Shown: positions 9,364-18,756 of the stretch, piece after piece
Position numbering within the stretch: position 1 is the stretch's first letter
How the letters are laid out: each line of letters begins with the position of its first letter
Assembly: GCA_024195585.1 (NCBI GenBank)
Contig: SWBL01000496.1
Span: forward strand, 1 to 27,022
DNA length: 27,022 bases
Reading direction: 5' to 3'
DNA from: Aureobasidium sp. EXF-3400
Lineage: Eukaryota > Ascomycota > Dothideomycetes > Dothideales > Saccotheciaceae
The notes under the pieces: generated by a model
The model's input: the letters and a program-made list of their open reading frames with translations, nothing else
Told to the model about the DNA's origin: nothing
Databases searched by the model: none
Position numbers and translations under genes: made by a program

Positions 9364-9766
9364 GATTAGGGGTATGCGATGGAGGAATGTCGTGAACGTC
9401 GATGAGTATTAAAGTGTTTATGGAGAGCGATTGCTTGAACGCGAACGGGCCCAGTTCCAGAAGCGGTAGCCAAAGGACAGGAACAAAGGCAGGCACCAGG
9501 TGTAGGAAAGAGCGATGACAAGAATGCGCTCGCTGCGGGAAAGAGCCAGGCCGTAGAGAGGTTGGGTCGGGGAAGGAGCAGTGGTGGCAGGCATGTTTGG
9601 GAACAGAATGCTCGGTGGTTGCTGCCCGCTGACGTCTCTTTGTTTCGGTCAGCTTCGGTGACGCGCTTGGGTTCGTCCATTTGCCCCGCCATGTGAAGGT
9701 GCTCGATGATTGATGTCGAGCAATCAACAACGCCGACCAATCTTCGCTTCCACAAAGACAGCAATC
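9364..9766. promoter_or_regulatory. Shared divergent promoter of the UBX and thioredoxin-PITH genes
   Basis: 403 bp separate the two start codons, which point away from each other. No TATA box is clear on either strand, which fits a housekeeping bidirectional promoter. Co-regulation is an inference. Confidence 0.55.
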
Positions 9767-10793
9767 ATGTCGTCCAAGATTGTCCACATCGAGTCGCCCC
9801 AGCAATTCAGCTCGTTGCTGTCGTCGTCGCGCATCGTCGTGACCGACTGTAAGTGCGCCGACTTGGACACACCCCGCCATCTGTATACTGACTATCACAA
9901 CAGTCTACGCCGACTGGTGCGGTCCATGCAAGGCCATCGCCCCCTTCTACGAGCAGCTCGCCAACTCACTCTCCCGTCCTAACCGTATCACCTTCACAAA
10001 GGTCAACACCGACAACCAGAAGGACATTGCCCAGACGTACAACATCACCGCCATGCCTACCTTCATGGTCTTCAAGAATGGTCGTGAAACTCAGCGCATC
10101 CGCGGCGCAGACCCCAAGGCTCTCGATGCTGCCGTAAAGTCCCTGGCAAGCGAGGCCGAGTCTTCTTCAGCCGATGCTTCGTCGTCATCCTCGTCTGGTA
10201 CCTGGATTGGCGCATCTCTACCTCGTGGTTACTCCGACATCACCGACAGTGTCGATCTCCTCAACTTGGACTTCCTCAATGTCGACTCGGAAGCTGGCAA
10301 TGCTCGCACCGTCTTCAACTCTGCTCAGCCAAGCGCAATCTCGAAATCATCTTCGGCCGCTGCCAAGGACTGGATTGAGAGTGACACAGATGAACAACTT
10401 ATGATGTATATGCCATTCCAGAGTTCTCTTAAAGTCCACAGCCTTCACATCACTTCTTTCCCTACCGAAAGTGACGATGACATTGTTCGTCCTCGTACTT
10501 TGAAGCTCTACACCAACAAGTCAAACGTCCTGTCGTTCGACGAGGCCGAATCAATTCCTTCAACTCAAGACATCACTTTGCAGGAGTCGGATTGGGATGC
10601 CAAGACTGGCACTGCTAAAGTTGACTTGCGCTTTGTCAAGTTCCAGAATGTCACGAGTTTGGTCATCTTTGTCGCAGAGGGAGAAGGCGATGGCGAGAAG
10701 ACAAGAATCGATCGTATCAGGATCATCGGAGAGACGGGTGAGAAGAGAGCCATGGGTAAGCTTGAGAAGATAGGCGATGAGCAGGGAGAATAG
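9767..10793 (+). CDS. Thioredoxin-PITH protein (TXNL1/Txl1 type), two exons
   Basis: Exon 1 is 9767-9848, intron 9849-9903 (55 nt; GTAAGT, branch CTGAC, acceptor CAACAG) and exon 2 9904-10793, giving 323 aa. The intron falls just before the active site: joining the exons restores FYADWCGPCK, with the redox cysteines at residues 33 and 36 and the cis-proline at 79 (TAMPTF). Residues 1-108 are a thioredoxin fold. A Ser-rich linker (about 112-126) follows, then a PITH domain from about 130 to 305 (LDFLNVDSEAGN, LMMYMPFQSSLKVHSLHI, VTSLVIFV). TXNL1/Txl1 proteins are cytosolic and nuclear oxidoreductases bound to the 19S part of the proteasome through the PITH domain. The neighbouring divergent gene encodes a Cdc48-adaptor-type protein, consistent with a protein-degradation setting. 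Confidence 0.93.
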
Positions 10794-11762
10794 ATGGGCG
10801 GTGCCTATCTTCACATGTACGCTAGTGCACACCTCTCGGCTCATGCTATCCTCGTATGGCCCTCGTCCTTCACGAACTTTCATCTCTCCTCACTGCGCTC
10901 CGCCTCCTCGTGCATCTCTTGCAACACCTCCGCTCTTGTCGGTTCCCGTGGCCGACACGCGTCCTTGAGGAGCGGAGATTTACTCCAAACTTCGAAGCTC
11001 ATGAGGGGTTGCCTTAAGGTTGAATGTCTGCTTCATTAGCTGGGGCACACATTCTGGATCCCACCGGCATCCACGAGGTGCTCCTGGGGAAAGTAAAAGC
11101 AGAATCGCTTCGACCTGGACACTCGCCGGCTTCGGTTGCGGTAGAACAGGTTGCGGCTAGGACCGAAAAGCATAACTCTGCTGTATACTAGAGAATGACA
11201 ACTTTGGCTTTTCCCTTCGTTTCGTTTGCTTTTTCCCCTTCGGCACTTTTCTGCATTGTGATCTTGAGCTCCACGGAGACATGGTATAGACTTCGGAATA
11301 GTGGCTAGGTCTGGATGGGAAGCAGAGGTACAGAGGTACGCACAAGTGGCTCACTTGCATTGGCCTATGTTGGCTTGGCCTCTATTGGCTGTTTGAACCT
11401 CGGCCTCGATCGCTTGCAGAAGGTGAGCAGGAGTTCCACATGCTAGTCTATACAGATCGTCCACCTTCTTGTTGAATGAATCCCAAACTGAGTGAAGTGA
11501 GTTATCCACAATCCTTCATGATCAAAAGAACGTTTTATGCGTTTGCACATCGCAATTGCACGCGAACCTGTCTGTCTCAGCTATTAATGTTCATGCTAGC
11601 CAGGCACGCAATTGATATACAGTTGCGGGAACCACGCGGGGCGGTAGAGGCACGGGAAATGAGATGGGAAGATGGGCATAACGACATAAACGGGCCATCC
11701 ACTGTCAAATCAGCCGTATAACGCACAAAACCGTCCACTTCACAAAGGAACGCGTCTCAGAT

Positions 11763-12092
11763 ATGCTTGTTCATTGTTTATCTCGACCGTTTCATAACAA
11801 TCGCCGTTTCACCACATGCTGGCATAGAGTTGCGGCTGTGTCTTATGCGGGACGCTTACGTCGTTTCTTATCAACTAGTCCTCTTCTCACGAACCGTTAT
11901 GAGGTGCACAAGAGGCTGAAGTTAATTGAAGCGCTTGGGATAAGTTTGAAAAACGTGATATCGCGGTCTCGACGTGGGACTAGAGGGCTGTGGAATCAAT
12001 TTTTTTGCCTATGTGGGGTTACTTATTATGCCATGCACGTCGATCTCGGACCGCTTGCGGTATTAGCCATCAAAGTCAACTCTTCCATATGA
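11763..12092 (+). other. Doubtful ORF, 109 aa, presequence-like N-terminus
   Basis: An ATG-started ORF in the gene-poor interval. The first 55 residues are rich in Arg, Ser, Thr and Leu with no acidic residue (segments such as FHNNRRFTTCW and GRLRRFLSTSPLL), which resembles a mitochondrial targeting peptide. The rest has no recognised domain. Chance composition is the more likely explanation. Confidence 0.12.
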
Positions 12093-12413
12093 GATAGCGA
12101 CTCTATATCAAGCTTTGCGCGTAACGAGCTCCAGAAGATCTCCAACAGTAAGAGTTGTTGACCAAAGAGGTCAACGCACGACAGGAACAGGAGTTCGATC
12201 CTTCCATCGCTTGACACAAACGCCCCTGTCTCGCTAAGTTGCTTCCTCCCACAAATACGCCCAAGAACTCAACAATCGAGAAATGCTCCGATCTCGATTG
12301 AAGATCTTTTTTCGGACAGTGCTTTGCAAAAGGAGGGGCTGGTATAGCACCAAGTACCGAAGTACTGTCGGGCTTCCACGGGCCCTCTTTCTCGCCTATT
12401 GCCGCTTCTCAAT

Positions 12414-12441
12414 GCAGCAGCCACTGAGCAGCAGCCACTGA
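12414..12441. repeat. Perfect tandem duplication of a 14-bp unit
   Basis: GCAGCAGCCACTGA occurs twice in direct succession with no mismatch. It is probably a replication-slippage product. No coding context. Confidence 0.8.
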
Positions 12442-15400
12442 TATCACGTGTCGTGGTCTTCTTCTGATATCGTAGCCGTCCGTCGCCTATCTATGCCTCG
12501 CGTGCAAATACCCTGCCGAAGGTTCAAGCGGAGAGAGACTTGGCTATATCATTCCTCCCAAAAAGAGCATCTAGGGCATGCAGGGTCAACGATAGCATAG
12601 GTATCCCTTTAGCGAGGGATCCAGAGTAGGCACAAAAAGGGAGAAGAACAAAGGGCTAATACGGTCGGACAGCATACCCTGCATTAACCTGGACCGAACA
12701 AAGAAAGAATTGGGAATCTTGGATAGCGCACAAAGTCAATTGTATGACTGCGTGAGAAATCAAGGGCAGCCTTTTCTCCTGCAAAACTCCCGAACGGCTG
12801 TTCAAACGGCTCATTCAGGGAATTTGCCTTTTCGCAAGTGTTTATTCAGGGACATTTATTTTTATGCAGGGAATAGCCAAAGTTTATATTCGTGTGCTCC
12901 CTTCCTGTTTCAGATCATGCAACAAAGCTTAATCCGCTGTGTATAAGGGTCTGCATAGCCTTATACATGCGAGATGATGAATAAGTCCACGTGCCTTACG
13001 AGGCCTTCTCGTATTCTTTTTCGTATTGTCGCCATATGCACGAGCGGCTTGCTTTTTGTGGTATGGTTTATGCTGCTGCTTCATCTCTTCGTACGTCGAT
13101 GAGTGGAGTTGAATAAGGAAATGCTCGCTGCACGAATCATGTCTGTATGTCGATCGTGATCGGCAGATCTATGCACAGAATCGGGTATAGACCAGCTATA
13201 CCACCACGTCTCAAATTCACCGGCCAAGTCCGTCATCTGTGTAGCCCTTATGGACAAAAGACTATATCGATGCCCCAAATCCTATTCCATCATACCCAAC
13301 CGCCATACTACTGCGCGAAATGCCACAAAAAAGCACTTCACCGGTCAGTACAATGCGACTCCAAGAGGTAGGCTGGGCCGTCCCGTGCCATTCTTTCCCC
13401 ATGGGACTGGACTTGCTCGTGTTTGGACTTTTCTGCCCTTACGTCCGTATACCAACCACACGCAAGAGTGGCTTTTCCACCGAGAACGACAGCCAGGACA
13501 AGCTCCACGGAGCGGTCGACACTTCAGCTACACCAGTTCTCCGCAAAAGCCACCTTCGTACGGGCGATGACATTCCATGCGTTGCGTGAACGAGACAGCC
13601 CACCAGACACAAGAGAGATGGAGAGAAAAGAGTAAGTGCATGAAACCAAAAAGCTAGAGGCCCGTTGCGCGTGTCTGGATCCTCTTCTCCCACCAAAGAA
13701 ACTCGGCTGGAGTGGACGACAATGGATATCCACGGCCAAGGACGAAACCCGTTGGACTTTTGGACACATGTCGGATCGAACATGCCGTCTTGTACCTCTC
13801 GCGTGTATTTGCCCTGGGTCCATATGTCTTATTCTCCTACAGGCACAAAAAAACTGGTGATGATCATTCACAAACCCGCTATAGATCCTTCAAAACTCCA
13901 CTCCTTGTGGGGTATTACATGATCTAAGACACATCCAACGTGCCTGAGGATTAAAATCACGCAAGACGGGAGGGAGAAAAACGCGTGAGTAAAAGCCCAA
14001 GATAAGGAACATTAAGAATACGACGTAACAGCTGTTTCCCCACATAGCTTATATTGAGATACCCTTGTGGTGGGAAAAACCACATAGTAGTTGAGAATAC
14101 GTGTCGTAACTATCAGTCCACTGGAAAGAGAATATCCACTTCGTACTGCCACTATTGCCAACTGTACAGCTCAACCTATTCCCACATCGCCCCTGACTGC
14201 CCTTCTCGACATCAGGTGTTTTTCCATGGTCCTCTCCTCGGCCATTGCTGTCCGTTTCAACAAGTCCAAAGCCATACCCACAATCAAGAGGTGCTGGGCT
14301 TGATTCGAGAGGTCTAGAGCAGTGGGGATGTCATGATGGGGCAGATGCGGGTCGCTCGCGGCCGACTTCCTGCGAAGGATTCTGCAGTGTACAGAGGAAG
14401 CGTGTAAGCGGTCTTTGTTGCACTCCACTCAGCGTCGAGAAGGCCGACGCCTGCATACAAGACATGTTCTCAAGATCGTGCCTGAAGATCATGGTGTTAG
14501 ACAGAGAGCTTAGCAGTGATACTGTAGCATTGCATCTCGCTAATACTGCCTAAGGAGATGGCTGGTCCAGCACCTTCAGCACCGAACAAGGCCGTTCGGT
14601 TCACCTCGGATATACACTAATTGCCATCTCGGGGCCGCGGTATGCATCTACGGACATCAGTCCGAAGCAGGTGCGACGTGTAGGTATCCCAAATCGATCC
14701 TCCTTCGCCCTTTTCCCTCATTTCGACATCTCAGGATTCTCAGCATGAATTTCTTGATTTTCTTATTCGCCACGAATCCTTCGCGCAGTGACTTGTCTCG
14801 TGGAATTGGTCGGCTGCAGCTGGTAAGAGGGTCAGAAGATACAAATGCACATGGCAAGAAGGGTCATGAAGAAAGGCCCTTATACTTGCATAGACCTCGA
14901 AACTAGAGGCGTTGTTCGAGACGCGTGGTTGTACATAGTCATGTGTACTTTGTCTTGTCTTGTTGCACCAACGCTCGAGATACTTGAAGGCTCTCGGAGG
15001 ATGCTGCGAAGGCCAATCATTCGCAAGAGGTGAAGGTACGTCCTCCCTAACAGATCTGCCACCACTCCGATGCCTTGCATGACATGTAACCAGGTAGTCA
15101 GATATCGGAGTATGTCCAGACCTCCGGGAAACTTGGCTCCGTCCCTTACATGACCTGATTGGGAAGTCACCTCTTGATCGGTCGGATACAGACTTGATGT
15201 TGACGTAGCTCTTCATGCACCGGAAATGCGATGACCTGCAGCCGTCCTCGCAATCAAACAAGACGTCAGTGGCCGACTCTTGCTCCACAACGCAACTAAA
15301 GCACGAAAATCTTTCGGATGATACTCATGCAACCATGGGTTGATGGTGTAGCAGACATGGCTTTTGAAACCAGTAGCTGAAAAACGTGACCATGAAGTTA

Positions 15401-15535
15401 TGGCTTGCCTAATCTCCTCAGGATCGATGATCTGAAGGATCGTGGATGAGTCGATGAGAATGGCGTAACCAGTGGTGAGATAGGGCGACGGACGGCTCGT
15501 CCCTCTGCAAATCTCCCGCTCTAGGCCCTTGCTCT

Positions 15536-15614
15536 GGAGAAAAATGGAGATAAAAAGGAAGAAAAAAAATAACTGGAAGAAAGGGAAAATGGCAAAAAAG
15601 AAAAGAATTGAAGG
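15536..15614 (+). repeat. Purine-rich tract, about 79 nt
   Basis: The plus strand is almost entirely A and G across this stretch, with only scattered pyrimidines and several A runs of five to eight. On the minus strand it is a CT-rich tract like those upstream of fungal transcription starts, but no credible gene follows it on that strand. Confidence 0.6.
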
Positions 15615-17050
15615 TTGCGAAACGCGGCATGACGATTATTGTGCAGGAGCAGTCGAGTCAAGAAGGTCTGGCTCGGCCAGAGTGTGGGGTGCTTGAGGGA
15701 CTCTGAAGCACAGAAAAAGAGTCGGATGCACTTGATCCGGTGGGGCGCATCACTCCAAGTCCAAGAGCGATCCCGAGCAAAACGAGGGAGAGAAATGGAT
15801 GATTACTCCACGGAATCCTGATAGGAGCCATCAATTCAGCCATGAGAGTAGTTAGGCGAGTGATATACCTTTTCTCTGTCAACCCCCTCATACGACCCCT
15901 CCTGAATCCCACGAACTCTCGCGGTGCTATTCGGTGCGCAGTCTTCAATAGCAAAGTGGACACGAGCGCATCATGGTATGAGAGATAGATTTTCGCTTGA
16001 TCTATCCGAATGAAGGAGCCTCCCGCTCGAGTGCCCAATGCTTTGGCAAGAGAAAAGGCACCGAAAGCGGCAGGCGCGGCGGTACTTGACCGTAGGGCAG
16101 TCGCAAGGTTTTCGTCTAGTCAGGTACGAACATCTACGAGTTGCCTTTTCGTTGCCGGTCGAGTGCGGACAAGTATACTCTTGCTCATCCTTGTGAGAAT
16201 CCCTCTGTATCTTGGCTTCGTCGGGAGCGCTAGAGTAATCATACATTATTCTTGCACATTGAAGGGGAAGTACACTCCATTTTCGCTGCGCAGGATGGAC
16301 AAGCATGAGGGATGACAAAGGATAGAAGAAACAGTCTGTGTACCAAGAGTCATGCCACGCGCATCACCACAACTGCCGTGTCACTTGCAGAAGTCATAGT
16401 GCTACGAGTACGAGCAATCATGGGTTGAGTACGCATATTTGAGGTAAGGCTTGAAGTGCACCCAGCACAAGAAGATCTGACGGAATATTTGAGATCTTGG
16501 TAGAAGGCGATCCTTTCCCCCACAAAAAAAGTGAAACGTCCGTTCCTGGCTGTGACGAGGACAACTGTGGGAAGCTTGCAAACGCAAAAAGTATAATCAG
16601 AGACATGTTGCACACAACGAACATACAACATACAAGAGGAAAGATGAAGTGTTCAGAAGACTCAGAGGCCACTGTTGGGCTTGATGTTGAGATTCAAATA
16701 GCTAAGATAGCAAAAGACCGTTTTCCCAAAGCTCCCATCCATGCAAATGCAGATATCTCGCTGTACAGTACAGAAAAGCCCGAAGCAAAGGGGCTGGAAG
16801 AAAGAAGACCTTGCCGCAGGCAGGTATAATGATAGACATGAAGTGAAGAAAAAGCAGCAAAGGAAAAGGCTCGCTTGGTGGCTGGACCGCCAGAGCATGT
16901 GACTTTTTTGCCTGTACTCTCATCCAGAGAGACAGCACCTTGCGGAGAGTACAAGTCTAAACGAAGCAGCAAACATAAAGGAAAAAGGTTGGCATGAGGG
17001 TCGTAAGGCGTCAAACGTCAGAAAGAGAAAGGGTGCTAGGCGAGAGGAAT

Positions 17051-18688
17051 CTACTCATCGCGCTTTCTCTTCTTCTGCTGGAAGCTGTTGTCCTCGGCGG
17101 AGTCGTAGCCCGATTGGCTACTGCTGCTGGACCCGGCGACTGCGGCGGCGTGGTCGAAGAGCATGGCGCCGAGCTCGCTGGCATCAGGAGACTCGCTCTT
17201 GGGGCGCAGGACACCGGAGCCAACATCGGGAACGTTAACAGCCATTTGAGAGGTCATGTCGCTAGTCATGACGCCCATGACGACAGTGCCGGCACCGTGG
17301 GTGCGCTGGTGCTGGCTGAGGTTGTCGCTGCGGCTGAACTTCTTGCCACAGTCGGTGCACTCGAAAGGCTTGTCGTGGGTGTGGAGAGAGCGGTAGTGGC
17401 GCTTGAGGTGCTCCTGGCGGCGGAAGCGGCGCGAGCAGAGAGTGCAGACGAAGGTCTTGGAAGGGTCCTCAGTCAGGGACTGCTTGCGACCACGGCGGGT
17501 AGTCGAGGAAGCTGAGGGACCAGAGTGCGAGTGGTCGTCACCAGAGGCAGACGAGGAGGAAGCAGCGGCGTTGCTGGGGACTTGCTGGGGCTGGCTGTTG
17601 GAAGTGTGGGCGGCAGCACTGTAGTGAGGGACCTTGGCGGCTCTCTTGGAGACTGAGCGACGAACAGGAGTCATGTTGACGACGGGGCCAGAGGTGAAGG
17701 AGAACTCAGATTGGCAAGGAGAGAAGGTAAGATCCTCGTCGCTGAAGCTAGCGTCGGTGAAGCAGAAGCTGGAATCAGCGGTGGTGAACTGTGAGTCAAC
17801 GCGCTGGCGCTTGCTAGCGGAGAACTCGTCCTCAACGTCAAGCTCGAAAAGAGGCTCAAAAGTAGGGAAGCCGTGGTTGGTGGACATCAAGTCGGAAGCG
17901 TCAAAGGTCTTTGAGGGAGTGAAGTCACCCTTGAGAATCAACTTGTGCTCCTCGTCATCGCCGGCGCACAGGGTGGGCAAGCAGGGGAAGGCGTTGCTGG
18001 GGACGGTCAAAGTGCGGGGGTCACAGACGCTGGGCGAGGGTGAGGGCGACAATGATGGGCATGCAGACGTCGACAGCAGGTAGCTGCTGTTCTCGGTAAA
18101 TGCCGAGGCGGGATGCAGGTACACTTCAGCTAGCGAGTCAGCCACAGCTCTATAATTGGCCAGTCCAGGGAAATTGCCCTTCTCAATCAAACACGTACCT
18201 GGAGTCAAAGGTGGAGATGTCGACTGAGTCCACTCACCGAACATGTCATCCTCGCAGTTTTGCTTGAGGCCGTCGAAGGGGTTCATGTGAAGCTCGTTGG
18301 CAGGAGTGGGCATCATGTGGTAGTTGGGGCTGTCGGCAGAGTTGAAGCTGGTGGCAGAGAGAGTGGGAGTGGCAGGGCCGTAGCAGTCAGAGTCAAACGA
18401 CATGTTCATGCTGGGCATCTCTTGCTGGAGCATGATGGTAGGCTTCTGGTGCTGGGGGCGAGGTGAAGCAGCAGGAGTGAGCATGGCCTGGGAGATGTAC
18501 TGAGGCTGTTGCTGGTAGACGGGAGAGCTGCGCTGAGAGTACAGGACGTGGGATGAAATTGGTTGAGAAAAGTAGTCCATGTTCTGAGGGGCCATGTGCG
18601 AGTTGTAGTGGATTTGCTGCTGCTTTTGAGGAGTGTAGTAATACATGGGAGACTGCATGGGAGTCTGGGTCATATATTGGTGTTCCAT
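17051..18688 (-). CDS. C2H2 zinc-finger transcription factor, Msn2/Msn4-SebA/MsnA type
   Basis: The reading frame is open for 545 codons from the ATG at 18688. A likely in-frame intron at 18198-18130 (69 nt; GTACGT, branch CTGAC, CTAG) would give 522 aa; residue numbers here are for the unspliced frame. The N-terminal half is rich in Gln, Pro, Ser and Tyr, as in activation regions. Two C2H2 fingers lie at 415-436 (CTLC..HYRSLH) and 444-464 (CTDC..HQRTH); this pair with the QEHLKRH and SDNLSQH helices is typical of Msn2/4-family factors, which bind the stress element AGGGG. A basic RRGRKQS motif just before the fingers resembles a PKA-regulated localisation site. The protein ends in KKRKRDE, a candidate nuclear signal. 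The family controls general stress responses in fungi. Confidence 0.9.
   Translation of the reverse strand: MEHQYMTQTPMQSPMYYYTPQKQQQIHYNSHMAPQNMDYFSQPISSHVLYSQRSSPVYQQQPQYISQAMLTPAASPRPQHQKPTIMLQQEMPSMNMSFDSDCYGPATPTLSATSFNSADSPNYHMMPTPANELHMNPFDGLKQNCEDDMFGEWTQSTSPPLTPGTCLIEKGNFPGLANYRAVADSLAEVYLHPASAFTENSSYLLSTSACPSLSPSPSPSVCDPRTLTVPSNAFPCLPTLCAGDDEEHKLILKGDFTPSKTFDASDLMSTNHGFPTFEPLFELDVEDEFSASKRQRVDSQFTTADSSFCFTDASFSDEDLTFSPCQSEFSFTSGPVVNMTPVRRSVSKRAAKVPHYSAAAHTSNSQPQQVPSNAAASSSSASGDDHSHSGPSASSTTRRGRKQSLTEDPSKTFVCTLCSRRFRRQEHLKRHYRSLHTHDKPFECTDCGKKFSRSDNLSQHQRTHGAGTVVMGVMTSDMTSQMAVNVPDVGSGVLRPKSESPDASELGAMLFDHAAAVAGSSSSSQSGYDSAEDNSFQQKKRKRDE
18130..18198 (-). other. Probable 69-nt in-frame intron in the zinc-finger gene
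   Basis: On the minus strand the segment begins GTACGT, has GGCTGAC 8 nt before the end and finishes in CTAG. Removing it keeps the frame and joins PLTP directly to AEVYLHP. The 23 residues it would otherwise encode ([14 protein letters not shown] and neighbours) do not share the Ser/Pro/Gln composition around them. Because there is no stop in it, retention is also possible. Confidence 0.6.
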
Positions 18689-18693
18689 TGGAT

Positions 18694-18756
18694 CTGAACA
18701 ATTTCGGTTAGCCTCGAGGGTCCAAGAGGCGGTGGTGGCTTCGACACGACGCTTAC
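18694..18756 (-). other. 5'-UTR intron of the zinc-finger gene (63 nt)
   Basis: On the minus strand: donor GG|GTAAGC, branch GCTAAC, acceptor TTCAG, ending 5 nt before the start codon. All three signals are near consensus. A TATATA at about 18879-18885 sits at a sensible distance upstream for a start site near 18850. Confidence 0.6.

Larger units (their letters stand above)
10794..17050. other. 6.3-kb convergent interval without a supported gene
   Basis: The stretch lies between the 3' ends of the thioredoxin-PITH gene and the zinc-finger gene. It has many short overlapping ORFs on both strands, none with a recognisable domain. Those that look least random are 11763-12092 (plus, 109 codons) and 13320-13589 (plus, 89 codons). 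The longest, on the minus strand at 14740-15288, lacks an ATG start. Small perfect hairpins lie at 12157-12175 (GTTGACC/GGTCAAC, 5-nt loop) and 12603-12620 (ATCCCT/AGGGAT, 6-nt loop). Two inverted CCAAT motifs lie at about 11358 and 11383. I see no tRNA, transposon ends or long repeats. Its base composition does not look AT-rich in the way a repeat mutated by RIP would. Confidence 0.5.

Noticed and set aside
12157..12202. tRNA-like B box (GAGTTCGATCC) at about 12193 beside a perfect hairpin
   Set aside because: No A box at the right distance and no cloverleaf; the hairpin alone is short enough to arise by chance.
16994..17515. 173-codon plus-strand ORF of Ala/Val/Leu/Gly-rich sequence
   Set aside because: It is the antisense shadow of the zinc-finger gene's GC-rich coding sequence.
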